DNA of 64,000 bases from Thiohalomonas denitrificans (GTDB lineage: Bacteria > Pseudomonadota > Gammaproteobacteria > Thiohalomonadales > Thiohalomonadaceae), in the NCBI GenBank assembly GCA_020725115.1, contig DYFR01000005.1, positions 1-64,000 on the forward strand, in the 5' to 3' direction. The position numbers and the translations under genes are program-made. This document shows positions 44,932 to 57,087 of this stretch, piece after piece; position 1 is the stretch's first letter, and the number at the start of each line of letters is the position of its first letter. A model generated the notes under the pieces. The model saw only the letters and a list, made by a program, of their open reading frames with translations, was not told the DNA's origin and made no database searches.

Positions 44932-45072
44932 ATACTTGTTCTGACCAAATAAAGTCGTAAACACAGAAGCGCGAGTTGCAATGGCTGTGGTGGACACAGG
45001 GGCATCGCTGACGCCTGCTTGTGCATCAGGCACACAGGGCCGGGGCTTGCATGTGTCGCCCCGATCCCTACA

Positions 45073-45456
45073 ATGACCGCCATGCGCCGTGCCCTGCTTC
45101 TCGTCCTGATACTCATGCTGCCGCTGCAGACCGCCTGGTCTGTGGGGGCCGGCATGTCGGGGCATATCGGCGGGAATGTTGCAGGTTCGGGGCTGCACAG
45201 CCACGACCATGACCATCACCACCACGACGGCGATCACGACGGTCATGACCTGTCGTTCGCCGGCGACGTGGACGGTGATCACAATGATGACGGCCATCAC
45301 GTCAGCCATTGCCATCCTGTTTTCATCTATATCCCCATGGAGTCCAGTGTGGTTCCAGGGGTTGCCGTGCCCGATGGGCCCATCCCGTCGTTGTCGGCAT
45401 CGTTTGTCTCCCATACGCCCCCGCTCATTGATCGCCCCCCACTCGCGCGCGCCTGA
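45073..45456 (+). CDS. His/Asp-rich secreted protein of the metal efflux cluster
   Basis: A 127-aa protein with a signal peptide (MRRALLLVLILMLPLQTAWS) and a region rich in His and Asp (HSHDHDHHHHDGDHDGHD, then DHNDDGHHVSHCH). This composition binds divalent metal ions. Two ATGs (45073 and 45082) are possible, and neither has a strong ribosome binding site. It precedes the CzcCBA-type genes and may be a periplasmic metal buffer or sensor such as CzcI-like proteins. Confidence 0.72.
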   Translation: MTAMRRALLLVLILMLPLQTAWSVGAGMSGHIGGNVAGSGLHSHDHDHHHHDGDHDGHDLSFAGDVDGDHNDDGHHVSHCHPVFIYIPMESSVVPGVAVPDGPIPSLSASFVSHTPPLIDRPPLARA

Positions 45457-45549
45457 CCGGCGCACGTTTCCGTATCCGGCGGCAGTCTGCCGCTGACCGT
45501 CATCGTTCGCCGGCGTTCTTCGTCCTGACTTTCATGTTGCGAGGAAATC

Positions 45550-46764
45550 ATGCGTGCGATGTTTTTTGTAGTGCTGCTGGCGCTGCCCCTGGCAGGCTGG
45601 ACACAGACCGTTATCACCGAGGCCGATGCCATCAGGCTGATTCTGGAGCGTGCCGAAGTGGCCGATCTGGAGCAGGGCGCGCTGCTGGCCGCCGAGGCGG
45701 ACGTGGCGACGGCGCGGCAATGGCCCAATCCGTCTTTGAGCTATAGCCGGGAATCGCTCGGCAGTTCTCCCGAGGCCGTCGAGGAGAGCTGGATGCTCAG
45801 TCAAACCTTCGATCTTTCCGGCCGCCGCGGCCTGCGGCGCGAGGCGGCGGGACACCGCCTCGTGATGGCGCAGGCCGACAATGCCGCGCGTCACGCCGAG
45901 CGGGTGGCCGCGACCCGGCATTCCTTTCATGAAGCCCTGTACCGCCAGGAGATCGTCCGGCTGACCGAGGTCTGGAGCCGGCATTTCGCGCAGGTCGAAG
46001 GCATGGTCGAGGCGTTGGCCGCCGCCGGCGAGGCCTCGGGCTACGACCGCCGTCGTCTGGCACGGGAGCAGCAATCGGCCGCGGCCCGGCTTCTGGCGCA
46101 GCGCGCCGAACTGGGGCGCGAGGTGGCGCGCCTTGCGGCCTACACCGGCCTCAGCGTCGCGCCGCTGGTGGTGGGCGAGTTGGCGCCGCCGCCGTTGCCG
46201 ACCCTGGAGGAGGCCATGCAGTGTCTGGAGCAGCGTCCCGATCTGCGGGCACTCACCAGTCGGGCCGAGGCGGCCGAGCTGGAGGGGCGGGCGGCCGGTC
46301 GCGGCGCCATCCCCGATGTGACCCTCGGCATCGGCTCCAAACGTGTGGATAACGGCCTCACCGCGGAAGACGGCGTGATGTTTTCCGTTTCCGTGCCGCT
46401 GCCGCTGTTCGACCGCCAGCAGGCCGGACAGCAACGCGCACGCGCCGAGGCCATGCAGGCGCGTGGTGAACTCGGCCTGATGCGCGCCCATGCCATCGGC
46501 GAGGTGCAGGGTCTGCGACATCTGGCCGAAGGCCTGCGCACCACCGCAGCGGACTACCGCCAACGCACAGTCACTGAATTGCCTGAGTTGATCCGTATCG
46601 CCGAGGCCGCCTACCAGGGCGGCGAATCGAGCCTGCTGGAGTTGCTCGATGCCTACCGCAGCGCGCTGGAGACCGAAACCGAGGCGCTGGAGCTGGAGCG
46701 GCGCGCCCGCCTTGCCTACATCGAATTTGACCTGTTGACCGGGAGTACCCAATGCAAACCCTGA
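45550..46764 (+). CDS. Outer-membrane efflux protein (CzcC-type)
   Basis: TolC-family outer membrane factor, 404 aa, with a signal peptide (MRAMFFVVLLALPLAGWTQ). It has the helical repeats of CzcC/CusC proteins: QWPNPSLSYSRESLG, FDLSGRRGLRREAAGHR and IPDVTLGIGSKRVD, and FSVSVPLPLFDRQQAGQQRARAE in the repeat. It is the outer channel of the tripartite metal pump. GAGGAAATC precedes the ATG. The next gene overlaps its end by 13 bp. Confidence 0.9.
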   Translation: MRAMFFVVLLALPLAGWTQTVITEADAIRLILERAEVADLEQGALLAAEADVATARQWPNPSLSYSRESLGSSPEAVEESWMLSQTFDLSGRRGLRREAAGHRLVMAQADNAARHAERVAATRHSFHEALYRQEIVRLTEVWSRHFAQVEGMVEALAAAGEASGYDRRRLAREQQSAAARLLAQRAELGREVARLAAYTGLSVAPLVVGELAPPPLPTLEEAMQCLEQRPDLRALTSRAEAAELEGRAAGRGAIPDVTLGIGSKRVDNGLTAEDGVMFSVSVPLPLFDRQQAGQQRARAEAMQARGELGLMRAHAIGEVQGLRHLAEGLRTTAADYRQRTVTELPELIRIAEAAYQGGESSLLELLDAYRSALETETEALELERRARLAYIEFDLLTGSTQCKP

Positions 46765-48308
46765 CCCTTGTGCTCGTTCTCGCCATGACCCTGTTGCTGG
46801 GTGGCTGTGGCGACCATACTGCCGCGACCCATGCCGCGCACGATGATGCAGCCGAACATGGCCATGACCACGGCGCCGGCACCGAAAAGCTCACCCACTT
46901 CACCGCGCACACCGAGCTGTTCGTCGAGTTTCCGCCGCTGGTGGTGGGCGAGACGTCGGCCTTTGCCGCCCATCTGACCACGCTGGCGGATTTCAGGGCG
47001 CTGACGGCCGGCAACGTGACGGTACGACTCGGCGGCGACGACCAGCCGGAGGAGACCTTCAGCGTCGCCGGCCCGAGCCAGCCCGGCATCTTCCGTCCCG
47101 TGGCAATCCCGAAATACAGCGGCATGCGCGAACTGAGCATCGAGGTGACCACGCCGCAGTTCAGCGTCACGCATCTGCTGGGGCCGGTCACGGTGTTCCC
47201 GGATCGGCACAGCGCCGAGGCCGAAGCCGTGGCCGACGATGACGCGGGCATCGGCTTCACCAAGGAGCAGCAGTGGAAGGTCGATTTCGCCACCGCCGAG
47301 GCGGTGGTACGGCCGGTGCGCACGGCGCTCCGCGCCACCGGCACCCTGCGCGCCGCGCCCGACGGCGAGGCGCTGCTGACCGCGCCGGCCGCCGGCCAGG
47401 TCAGGGCCGCCGGCGGCTTCCCGGCGCTGGGACAGGCCGTGCGCAAGGGTGAGGTGTTGGCCTACCTGCTGCCGCGCCTGGGCGGTGAGGCCGATCTGGC
47501 CACACTGCAGACGGCGGCGGGCCGGGCCCGGGTGGAAAACACCCTGGCCGAGCAGGAGCTGGCGCGGATGGAGGGCCTCTACCGCGACGAGGCCGTGCCG
47601 GAGAAGCGTCTGCTGGCGGCGCGGGCGGCGGCGGAGTTGGCGCGGGCCGAACTGGCGGCGGCACAGCAGCGCCTGGGCCAGTACGGCGGTGGCGGCGGCG
47701 GCATCCCGCTGCGCGCGCCGCTGGCCGGTACGCTGGCCGATGTGCGGGTCTCCGCCGGTGCCTATGCCCAGGAAGGCGCGCTGCTGTTCCACATCGTTGA
47801 CCGCCGCAAGCTGTGGCTGGAGCTGCGCGTGGCCGAAGCGGATGCGGCGGGCCTGGGCGTGCCCGGCGGCGCGAGTTTCCGCGCGGGCGGCATGGAGCGC
47901 GGCATCGACATCGTGGCGGGTGACAACGGCAGGCTGGTCGCGGTCGGCGGGGTGGTGGATGCCGTGACGCGCACCGTGCCGGTGGTGTTCGAGTTCACCC
48001 CGCCGTCGGGGGTCAATCTGCCCATCGGCATGGCGGTGCAGGCACAGGTGTTCGTCGGCGCCGGCCATGAGGCCGTCGCCATTCCCGCATCGAGTGTGCT
48101 GGATGAGAGCGGTGTGGCCGTGGTGTACGTGCAGAGCGGCGGCGAATCCTTCGAGCGGCGCATGGTGCGACTCGGGGCGCGTGATGGTGATTGGGTCGAA
48201 GTCGTGGACGGACTCAGCGCCGGGCAGCGCGTGGTATCGCGCGGCGCCTATCTGGTCAAGCTGGCGGAGGCCAATACCGGCGCCATCGGCCACGGCCATG
48301 CGCACTGA
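46752..48308 (+). CDS. Efflux periplasmic adaptor (CzcB-type)
   Basis: Membrane-fusion protein, 518 aa. The N-terminus has a lipoprotein signal (LLLGGCGDH) followed by a His-rich stretch (HAAHDDAAEHGHDHG), then an extra ~130-residue domain typical of CzcB. The lipoyl/hairpin part includes GEALLTAPAAGQV and a coiled hairpin rich in Ala and Glu. It connects the RND pump with the outer-membrane channel and can bind metal. Confidence 0.9.
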   Translation: MQTLTLVLVLAMTLLLGGCGDHTAATHAAHDDAAEHGHDHGAGTEKLTHFTAHTELFVEFPPLVVGETSAFAAHLTTLADFRALTAGNVTVRLGGDDQPEETFSVAGPSQPGIFRPVAIPKYSGMRELSIEVTTPQFSVTHLLGPVTVFPDRHSAEAEAVADDDAGIGFTKEQQWKVDFATAEAVVRPVRTALRATGTLRAAPDGEALLTAPAAGQVRAAGGFPALGQAVRKGEVLAYLLPRLGGEADLATLQTAAGRARVENTLAEQELARMEGLYRDEAVPEKRLLAARAAAELARAELAAAQQRLGQYGGGGGGIPLRAPLAGTLADVRVSAGAYAQEGALLFHIVDRRKLWLELRVAEADAAGLGVPGGASFRAGGMERGIDIVAGDNGRLVAVGGVVDAVTRTVPVVFEFTPPSGVNLPIGMAVQAQVFVGAGHEAVAIPASSVLDESGVAVVYVQSGGESFERRMVRLGARDGDWVEVVDGLSAGQRVVSRGAYLVKLAEANTGAIGHGHAH

Positions 48309-48323
48309 TCCGGGGAGAGCAAC

Positions 48324-51467
<3,144 letters not shown>

Positions 51468-51571
51468 CTCGCGCGACTGCCGGTTGTCACAAAGAATCGG
51501 GGCGGCGGCAAGGCCGGCCGTTCCGGAGCGCAATGAAACCGAATCCCTGTAAACCTCAAATGGAGTCAACC

Positions 51572-51952
51572 ATGAAGCATTTTATTTTCGCGTTGCTGGT
51601 TTCTTTCACCGTTGCCGTTCCGCCCGCCCTGGCCGGTGGCGGCCACAGCCACGGCCCGAATCACGGTGGTGTGGTACGGGAGATAAGGCATGTTACCTAC
51701 GAACTGGTCGCCACGCCGGACAGCCTCACCCTGTATGTCAGCGATCACGGCAAGCCGGTTGCAACGGCGGGCGCCACTGCCGAGGCAGTGATCTATGCCG
51801 GCAACGACAAGATGGCGGTAAAGCTGGAGCCGGCCGGCGAGAACCGCCTGGAGGCCAGGGGCTCCTTCAAGGTGGGTGTCGGTGTGCGTGTCGCAGCCAC
51901 GGTGACCCTGGCCGGCAAGAGTGCCGTCAGGCCGGTGTTCAATCTGAAATAG
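51572..51952 (+). CDS. Small secreted His-containing protein of the metal cluster
   Basis: A 126-aa protein with a signal peptide (MKHFIFALLVSFTVAVPPALA) and a mature N-terminus GGGHSHGPNHGG that may bind metal, then a beta-rich domain (VTYELVATPDSLTLYVSDHGKPV, VRVAATVTLAGK). Similar small proteins accompany CzcCBA-type systems, function unknown. ATG 51572 has TGGAG 6 bp upstream; the longer frame overlaps the end of the pump gene and is rejected. Confidence 0.8.
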   Translation: MKHFIFALLVSFTVAVPPALAGGGHSHGPNHGGVVREIRHVTYELVATPDSLTLYVSDHGKPVATAGATAEAVIYAGNDKMAVKLEPAGENRLEARGSFKVGVGVRVAATVTLAGKSAVRPVFNLK

Positions 51953-52264
51953 GCATAGCCGGGGCTTGCCATGACGTGCTTACCCACAAGCACCCGCATT
52001 TCCCGGATATCCACCATCGGCACCGGCATTGAGTCCATGGTTTACCCTGTGTTTCCGACTTTAAAAAACTGTTTGCGACTCCATTAGGCTTGAGCAATTG
52101 TCGCGGGAACTCGCCGTTCCTATTGGCACTCTTACCCGGAGAGTGCTAAAAATACCCCTCTGAGGAATTTGGCAGAAGGGATTGCGCCGCCAATAGTTGA
52201 GTGTTATGGTTGGTTATAACTGGGCCAGCCAACCTGGCATGTGAACGCAAGATAGGGAGTAACG
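51953..52264. other. Intergenic leader before rpoH
   Basis: This 312-bp gap has no convincing gene. The distal part (52080-52264) carries the CIRCE-overlapped promoter for rpoH and ends in GATAGGGAGT, a ribosome binding site for rpoH. A short minus-strand frame here lacks support. Confidence 0.6.
52123..52152 (+). promoter_or_regulatory. CIRCE element overlapping a sigma70 promoter upstream of rpoH
   Basis: TTGGCACTC-N9-GAGTGCTAA (52123-52149) matches the HrcA operator consensus TTAGCACTC-N9-GAGTGCTAA with a single mismatch and the exact 9-bp spacer. It overlaps a candidate -35 (TTGGCA) and an extended -10 (TGCTAAAAA) with 18-bp spacing. Binding of HrcA should repress rpoH until heat stress. 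Confidence 0.85.
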
Positions 52265-53116
<852 letters not shown>

Positions 53117-53134
53117 TCGGCGTTTTGCAGTACC

Positions 53135-53173
53135 AACGACAGCGGCCTCCCAGTGAGGCCGTTGTCGTTTTCA
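53135..53173 (+). terminator. Rho-independent terminator after rpoH
   Basis: A 15-bp stem (53135-53149 with 53155-53169, one G-T pair) with a 5-nt loop is followed by TTTT. It lies between convergent genes and could serve both. Confidence 0.9.
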
Positions 53174-53183
53174 GCGCCGGGTT

Positions 53184-53546
53184 TTAGCGGCTCAGGGTGA
53201 GTGCGATGGTGGTGCCGGCGGAGGTGGGCATGATGCTGATGGCGATACTGCTGTTGTCGCGGCTGAACTCCAGCGCGCGCGCAGTGCCGACGGCGGCGTC
53301 GGCGGTCTGCTTCCAGCCCTGGCCGGCCAGCTTGTCACGGTAGTAGCGTACTGCCTGATCCGTCGTGTCGTGGGCGTTGAGCACGACACTGGCGCTGCGC
53401 GCATTCTCGCTGGCAGAGTCGAGTTTGGCCTGGGGGTAAGGCGGTACTTCGTGGGCAAGCGCAGCGGGATAGCCTGCGGCGGTCAAGGTGGTGGCGGCGG
53501 ACAGCAGCAGGCAGAACAACAGAACGCGAATACGCGGTGATGACAT
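53184..53546 (-). CDS. Small secreted protein of unknown function
   Basis: A 120-aa exported protein: MSSPRIRVLLFCLLLSAATTLTAAG is a signal peptide. The mature part (VPPYPQAKLDSASENARSASVVLNAHDTTDQAVRYYRDKLAGQGWKQ) resembles periplasmic proteins that pair a conserved RYYRDKLAGQGW helix with a beta sheet; no function is known to me. ATG 53546 has GGAGGGG upstream; the longer open frame is rejected. Confidence 0.7.
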   Translation of the reverse strand: MSSPRIRVLLFCLLLSAATTLTAAGYPAALAHEVPPYPQAKLDSASENARSASVVLNAHDTTDQAVRYYRDKLAGQGWKQTADAAVGTARALEFSRDNSSIAISIMPTSAGTTIALTLSR

Positions 53547-53785
53547 GTTTCCCCTCCGTGGAGTTGTGATCCGTATAAGGATGTCTTGTATACCAAACAG
53601 ACTGGTTTGACAATTCGGCGGCCCAAGAACCGTAATAGACGCGCTTATTGTAAGGTTAAAATGTGAAACGGTTGTGACGCGCATGGCGGCCGTGTGCAGC
53701 GCCATGGTCGCCCATCGGTTTCGGCGGCGCATACACTCGGGCCAGCAGCCTGTCGGGCTTGAGACCGACTACCCCGCAGCGGGGC
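53547..53785. other. Intergenic, no gene recognised
   Basis: Part of the 361-bp gap between two minus-strand genes. On the minus strand TTGTCA and TATACA occur about 15 bp apart near 53595-53625, a suboptimal promoter for the secreted protein. A solo end of the 17067 element type lies at 53747-53768. Confidence 0.45.
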
Positions 53786-53911
53786 CTAAATAAGTGTTCC
53801 GAATTGGTATCCACCTTATCTTCGGTGTGTCATAGGGCGGGCCGTGCCCGCCGCAGCACGGCGCCCATGGGGCGCCCTATGCCTGGTTACAAATTCGGAA
53901 CACCTATTTAG
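53786..53911. mobile_element. 126-bp MITE-like element
   Basis: Terminal inverted repeats of 23 bp (53786-53808 and 53889-53911, two mismatches) begin CTAAATA and contain GTGTTCCGAATT. The interior is itself palindromic (ATAGGGCG...CGCCCTAT). There is no coding capacity. Its right end supplies the TAA stop of the next gene. Confidence 0.75.
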
Positions 53912-54963
53912 AGCCCAAGTAGGTGGACAGCTTCATCCAACCGATCGGTTGCCTGCGGTAATTCACTGCGCGGATAGCGTGCGAGGATGATCACGCGTGG
54001 CGGCCGCTGGCCGATGGTGACTTCCGAGAGAACAATGGGCGCCGCCCCCTCGTGGGCGGACTCATGTTCGATATTCATCTTGTCCACATACAGTGTCACC
54101 CGCTCCTGGGTGATATAGCGTTCAGACTGGCCGAGCACCGCATTGATCTGTGTGATGTAGTCTTCCAGTGTGATCATGCTGCGTGGCTGTTGCACCACGG
54201 CGCGGGGCTGACGCAGTACACGATCACGCAGTTGCTTGATCTTCTCATCCAGTGCACAGGTGGCGTCGAACAAGGCATCGACTGCCCGTTTCTTGTGTTC
54301 CAGGGCCTTGAGTTGCAGGCTGAGTATGCGCTCTTCGTCTTCGGCACCGTGACGGCGCAGGTGTTCCTCGACAATTCTGTCCAGGGCCTCGCCAATCAGA
54401 AAGCCGAAGCCGCGATGTGACACATGGGCGCGCAATTTTTCCTCGCTGACACTGGCGCCAAAGACGCGGAAATCGCTAAAGCCCAACATGGTTTGCGGAA
54501 TGTCGCGTTGCAGTACATCACCGTTGAGTCCCATGCCCAGGGATTTGCGCTCGTGCCGCGTTGCGGTCAGGGCCACGTAGGCCTGATCGAGCTCGGGGTG
54601 CTCGGCAAAAAAACTGCGCAGTTGCCTGTTCTGGCCAAACAGGCGGTGGAGTTCATCGCTGCTGGTGAACAGGGCACGGACGATTGGATCGTGTGACCAG
54701 GCGCGCGTGCTCATCTCGATAGCCGGGGCGAGCCAGCCGCCGCAGGCGGTGAAGTGTTCGAGCATGTGCGCGACGGCAGGTGCGAGCTTGCGGTCGTAAT
54801 TGGCTACGCCGCGGATACGCGGGTCGGTACCCGTGACGACCAGATCGATGGTCTCGCGCAGGGCATGGTCGTGCCGGTACTCACGCAGACTCGGCTTAAT
54901 GGCGGACCACAGCCGCGCCAGCCAGGAGCGTCGCGGCGTCAAAGTGGTCGGGCAGTCGGTCAT
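53908..54963 (-). CDS. Protein of unknown function, possibly truncated by the MITE
   Basis: A 351-aa soluble protein that I do not recognise. It has a basic N-terminus, no signal peptide, and a charged helical stretch at about 215-265 (EERILSLQLKALEHKKRAVDALFDATCALDEKIKQLRDRVLRQ) likely to form a coiled coil. The last codons are ...HLLGL and the TAA lies one base inside the inverted repeat of the adjacent element, so the natural C-terminus may have been longer. It lies 128 bp downstream of bioD on the same strand. Confidence 0.7.
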   Translation of the reverse strand: MTDCPTTLTPRRSWLARLWSAIKPSLREYRHDHALRETIDLVVTGTDPRIRGVANYDRKLAPAVAHMLEHFTACGGWLAPAIEMSTRAWSHDPIVRALFTSSDELHRLFGQNRQLRSFFAEHPELDQAYVALTATRHERKSLGMGLNGDVLQRDIPQTMLGFSDFRVFGASVSEEKLRAHVSHRGFGFLIGEALDRIVEEHLRRHGAEDEERILSLQLKALEHKKRAVDALFDATCALDEKIKQLRDRVLRQPRAVVQQPRSMITLEDYITQINAVLGQSERYITQERVTLYVDKMNIEHESAHEGAAPIVLSEVTIGQRPPRVIILARYPRSELPQATDRLDEAVHLLGL

Positions 54964-55091
54964 GGCTTATGTCCCTTGTTGCCGCAGATGTATGGATGCA
55001 GTCGCAGACAGCATAAGCGGCATGAATTTGTCTAACAACAGATTGAGTGTGGGCAAAAAGGACAGCCACGGCAAATTGCGCGCGGCAAGCA

Positions 55092-55760
55092 TCATTCGAT
55101 TTTGAGTGTTGCCGCCAGGGATTCTACGTTGAATGTGGTTTGAAACGGGGTGATGCCAAGCAGCGGTGCGTCAATGCGTGTCGCGATGGCATCGATGTTG
55201 GTCTGCAGCTTGGGCATCTGCGGGTCAAGGGTGTTGGCGATCCAGCCCAGCAGGTGGCAGCCGTGGGCGCGAATGGCCTGGGCGCTGAGCAAGGCATGGT
55301 TGATACAGCCCAGGCGCAAGCCGACCACCAGAATCACATCCAGTTCCAGCCGCTTGGCCAAATCGGCCATGCTCTCCTGGGCATTGAGAGGTACCAGCCA
55401 GCCGCCGGCCCCTTCCACGACGATGACGTCGGCGTGTGCGGCGAGTTGACGGTAATTGCGCTCGACCACGTCGAGGTCGATGGTCGTGTCGGCCTGTGCG
55501 GCGGCAAGGTGTGGCGCAATCGCCGGGGCAAAGGCATAGGGGTTGATCAGCGCGTACTCGATTTCTGCTGTGCCCTGCTGTTGCAGCAGCAGGGCATCTT
55601 CGTTGCGCAGGCCGTCGGCGGTGTGCGCGCAGCCGGACGCCACCGGCTTCATGCCGAGCACGCGCAGGCCCTGGTGTTGCAGTGCGGCCATGATGCCGGC
55701 ACTGACCCAGGTCTTGCCCACGCCTGTGTCGGTGCCGGTAACGAAGATGCCGCGGCTCAT
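55092..55760 (-). CDS. bioD: Dethiobiotin synthetase
   Basis: BioD, 222 aa, closes the ureido ring of biotin using ATP, CO2 and DAPA. Seen: the P-loop FVTGTDTGVGKTWVSAG, MKPVASGC, VVEGAGGWLVPL and LVVGLRLGCINHALL. It is the last gene of the biotin operon. The 5' end lies in a 140-bp tandem duplication; this copy, with VTGTDTGVGKT, is the complete one. Its ATG overlaps the TGA of the preceding 47-codon ORF (ATGA). Confidence 0.96.
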   Translation of the reverse strand: MSRGIFVTGTDTGVGKTWVSAGIMAALQHQGLRVLGMKPVASGCAHTADGLRNEDALLLQQQGTAEIEYALINPYAFAPAIAPHLAAAQADTTIDLDVVERNYRQLAAHADVIVVEGAGGWLVPLNAQESMADLAKRLELDVILVVGLRLGCINHALLSAQAIRAHGCHLLGWIANTLDPQMPKLQTNIDAIATRIDAPLLGITPFQTTFNVESLAATLKIE

Positions 55761-55900
55761 GACATGCTTTCCTGGTTATCAACGGCGGGGGCGCACCGCC
55801 GGCGTGGGTTTCGTCCCTTCCCGCGACTAGCCGCTGCGCGGCCCCGTGTCAGGGCCGATACGCCTGTGTCGGTGCCGGTAAGGAAGATGCCGCGGCTCAT
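55757..55900 (-). CDS. 47-codon ORF from duplicated bioD start (proximal to bioD)
   Basis: The frame MSRGIFLTGTDTGVSALTRG... contains the first 14 residues of BioD and then unrelated sequence, with no internal stop, and ends MSTGA-type at TGA overlapping the bioD ATG. The P-loop is cut before GKT, so it cannot be an active enzyme. It may simply carry ribosomes from bioC to bioD by coupling. Confidence 0.55.
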   Translation of the reverse strand: MSRGIFLTGTDTGVSALTRGRAAASRGKGRNPRRRCAPAVDNQESMS

Positions 55901-56040
55901 GACATGCTTTCCTGGTTATCAACGGCGGGGGCGCACCGCCGGCGTGGGTTTCGTCCCTTCCCGCGACTAGCCGCTGCGCGGCCCCGTGTCAGGGCCGATA
56001 CGCCTGTGTCGGTGCCGGTAAGGAAGATGCCGCGGCTCAT
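55897..56040 (-). CDS. 47-codon ORF from duplicated bioD start (proximal to bioC)
   Basis: Identical in sequence and layout to the following ORF. Its ATG overlaps the bioC TGA (ATGA), the original bioC-bioD junction, and its own TGA overlaps the ATG of the second copy. The 140-bp period minus the 1-bp overlap step gives exactly 47 codons, so the coupling is preserved. Confidence 0.55.
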   Translation of the reverse strand: MSRGIFLTGTDTGVSALTRGRAAASRGKGRNPRRRCAPAVDNQESMS

Positions 56041-56930
56041 TTGAAGGTTCCCCGCACATTGGCGCGCAATTGTTCCAGCGAAATGCGCGTGGCACCATCC
56101 TGGGTTTGCTGTCGCGGCGTCAGCGGCGCCCAGGCGTGGCCGTAGACGATCTCATAGCTGGCCGGCAGACGGCCGTCGCGGCGGAACCGCTCATAGGCGG
56201 CCAGCATGGCGCCGAGTTTGTTCTTCCCGGTGAGGCCAATGCTGCGGCCGCGGTTGACGTTGTGCGCACCGATGGTCTTCAGGTCGCTCATCAGGCTGCG
56301 TGCATCCTGATAGGTAAGTACGATGTCCTCGCGATCCATCACCGGATCGGCAAAGCCGTTGCGCAGCAGCCCGTCGCCCAGGTCGTGCATGTCGATGAAG
56401 ACATTGACGTGCATGGTGTCGTCCACTGCGCGCCAGGCAGCACGCAGTTCCTTCAGCGTGTCGGGGCCGAAGGTGGAGAACAGCAGCAGGCCGCCAGGTT
56501 TGAGTACGCGGCGAAACTCGGCAAAGGTCGCATCCGGATTGCTGCACCATTGCAGGGTGACATTGGAAAACAACAAATCCACCGAGGCATCGGCCAGCGG
56601 CAGCGATTCGGCATCGGCGCAAAGGAAGCCGGGATTGCGGCGCAGGCGCTGCCACCAGCCGAAGCGATTGCGCGCGTGACGCAGCATGCCGTGGGCGATG
56701 TCGAGGGCGATGAAGTGCGCCCTGGGATAACGGGCGGCCAGCTGCGTGCTGCAGAAGCCGGTGCCACTGCCTACCTCCAGCACGCACTGTGGCGCAATCT
56801 TCATCAGATCCAGCCGCTCCAGCAGGCGCGTGCCGATCTCGCGTTGCAACACGGCCGCTTCGTCATAGCGGGCGGCCGCCTTCTCGAACGCGGCGCGTAC
56901 CAGGCGCTTGTCGGGCAGGGGCAGGGTCAT
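56037..56930 (-). CDS. bioC: Malonyl-ACP O-methyltransferase
   Basis: BioC, 297 aa, methylates malonyl-ACP to start pimelate synthesis for biotin. Seen: LPLPDKRLVRAAFEKAAARYDEAAVLQREIG at the N-terminus, the SAM-binding LEVGSGTGFCS, LLFSNVTLQWC and FSTFGPDTLKELRAAW. ATG 56930 is chosen over one 7 codons upstream because it gives the family start MTLPLPDKR. Its TGA overlaps the start of the duplicated bioD segment. Confidence 0.95.
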   Translation of the reverse strand: MTLPLPDKRLVRAAFEKAAARYDEAAVLQREIGTRLLERLDLMKIAPQCVLEVGSGTGFCSTQLAARYPRAHFIALDIAHGMLRHARNRFGWWQRLRRNPGFLCADAESLPLADASVDLLFSNVTLQWCSNPDATFAEFRRVLKPGGLLLFSTFGPDTLKELRAAWRAVDDTMHVNVFIDMHDLGDGLLRNGFADPVMDREDIVLTYQDARSLMSDLKTIGAHNVNRGRSIGLTGKNKLGAMLAAYERFRRDGRLPASYEIVYGHAWAPLTPRQQTQDGATRISLEQLRANVRGTFK

Positions 56931-56987
56931 GACGAAGAAAATCCAACGCAAGGGCGCAGCGACGCAAAGTTTAACGGCCCAAAATCA

Positions 56988-57073
56988 AACGCAGAGGCGC
57001 AGAGACGCGGAGGACGCAGAGAAAGCATAGGCGCAACCTTTGTGTTCTCTGCGCCTCTGCGTCTCTGCGTTGA
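56988..57073. repeat. Palindromic CGCAGAG-type intergenic repeat (copy 5)
   Basis: Arms AACGCAGAGGCGCAGAGACG and an inverted CTCTGCGCCTCTGCGTCTC lie between bioH and bioC. A partial, diverged arm (CAACGCAAGGGCGCAGCGACGC) occurs just beyond at about 56945. Confidence 0.85.
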
Positions 57074-57087
57074 AAGAGGTTTTCTGA

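Larger units (their letters stand above)
55721..56040. repeat. 140-bp tandem duplication at the bioC-bioD junction
   Basis: Units start at 55721, 55861 and 56001 (two full copies plus the first 40 bp of a third). Each begins with the first 40 bp of bioD coding sequence (on the minus strand its 5' end) followed by 100 bp of other sequence. The first copy differs from the other two at one base (C at 55742 versus G at 55882 and 56022). Confidence 0.97.

Noticed and set aside
51793-52038. Minus-strand 81-codon frame starting MDSMPVPMVDIREM
   Set aside because: It overlaps the end of the secreted protein gene and has no ribosome binding site; it may be a decayed fragment but cannot be supported.
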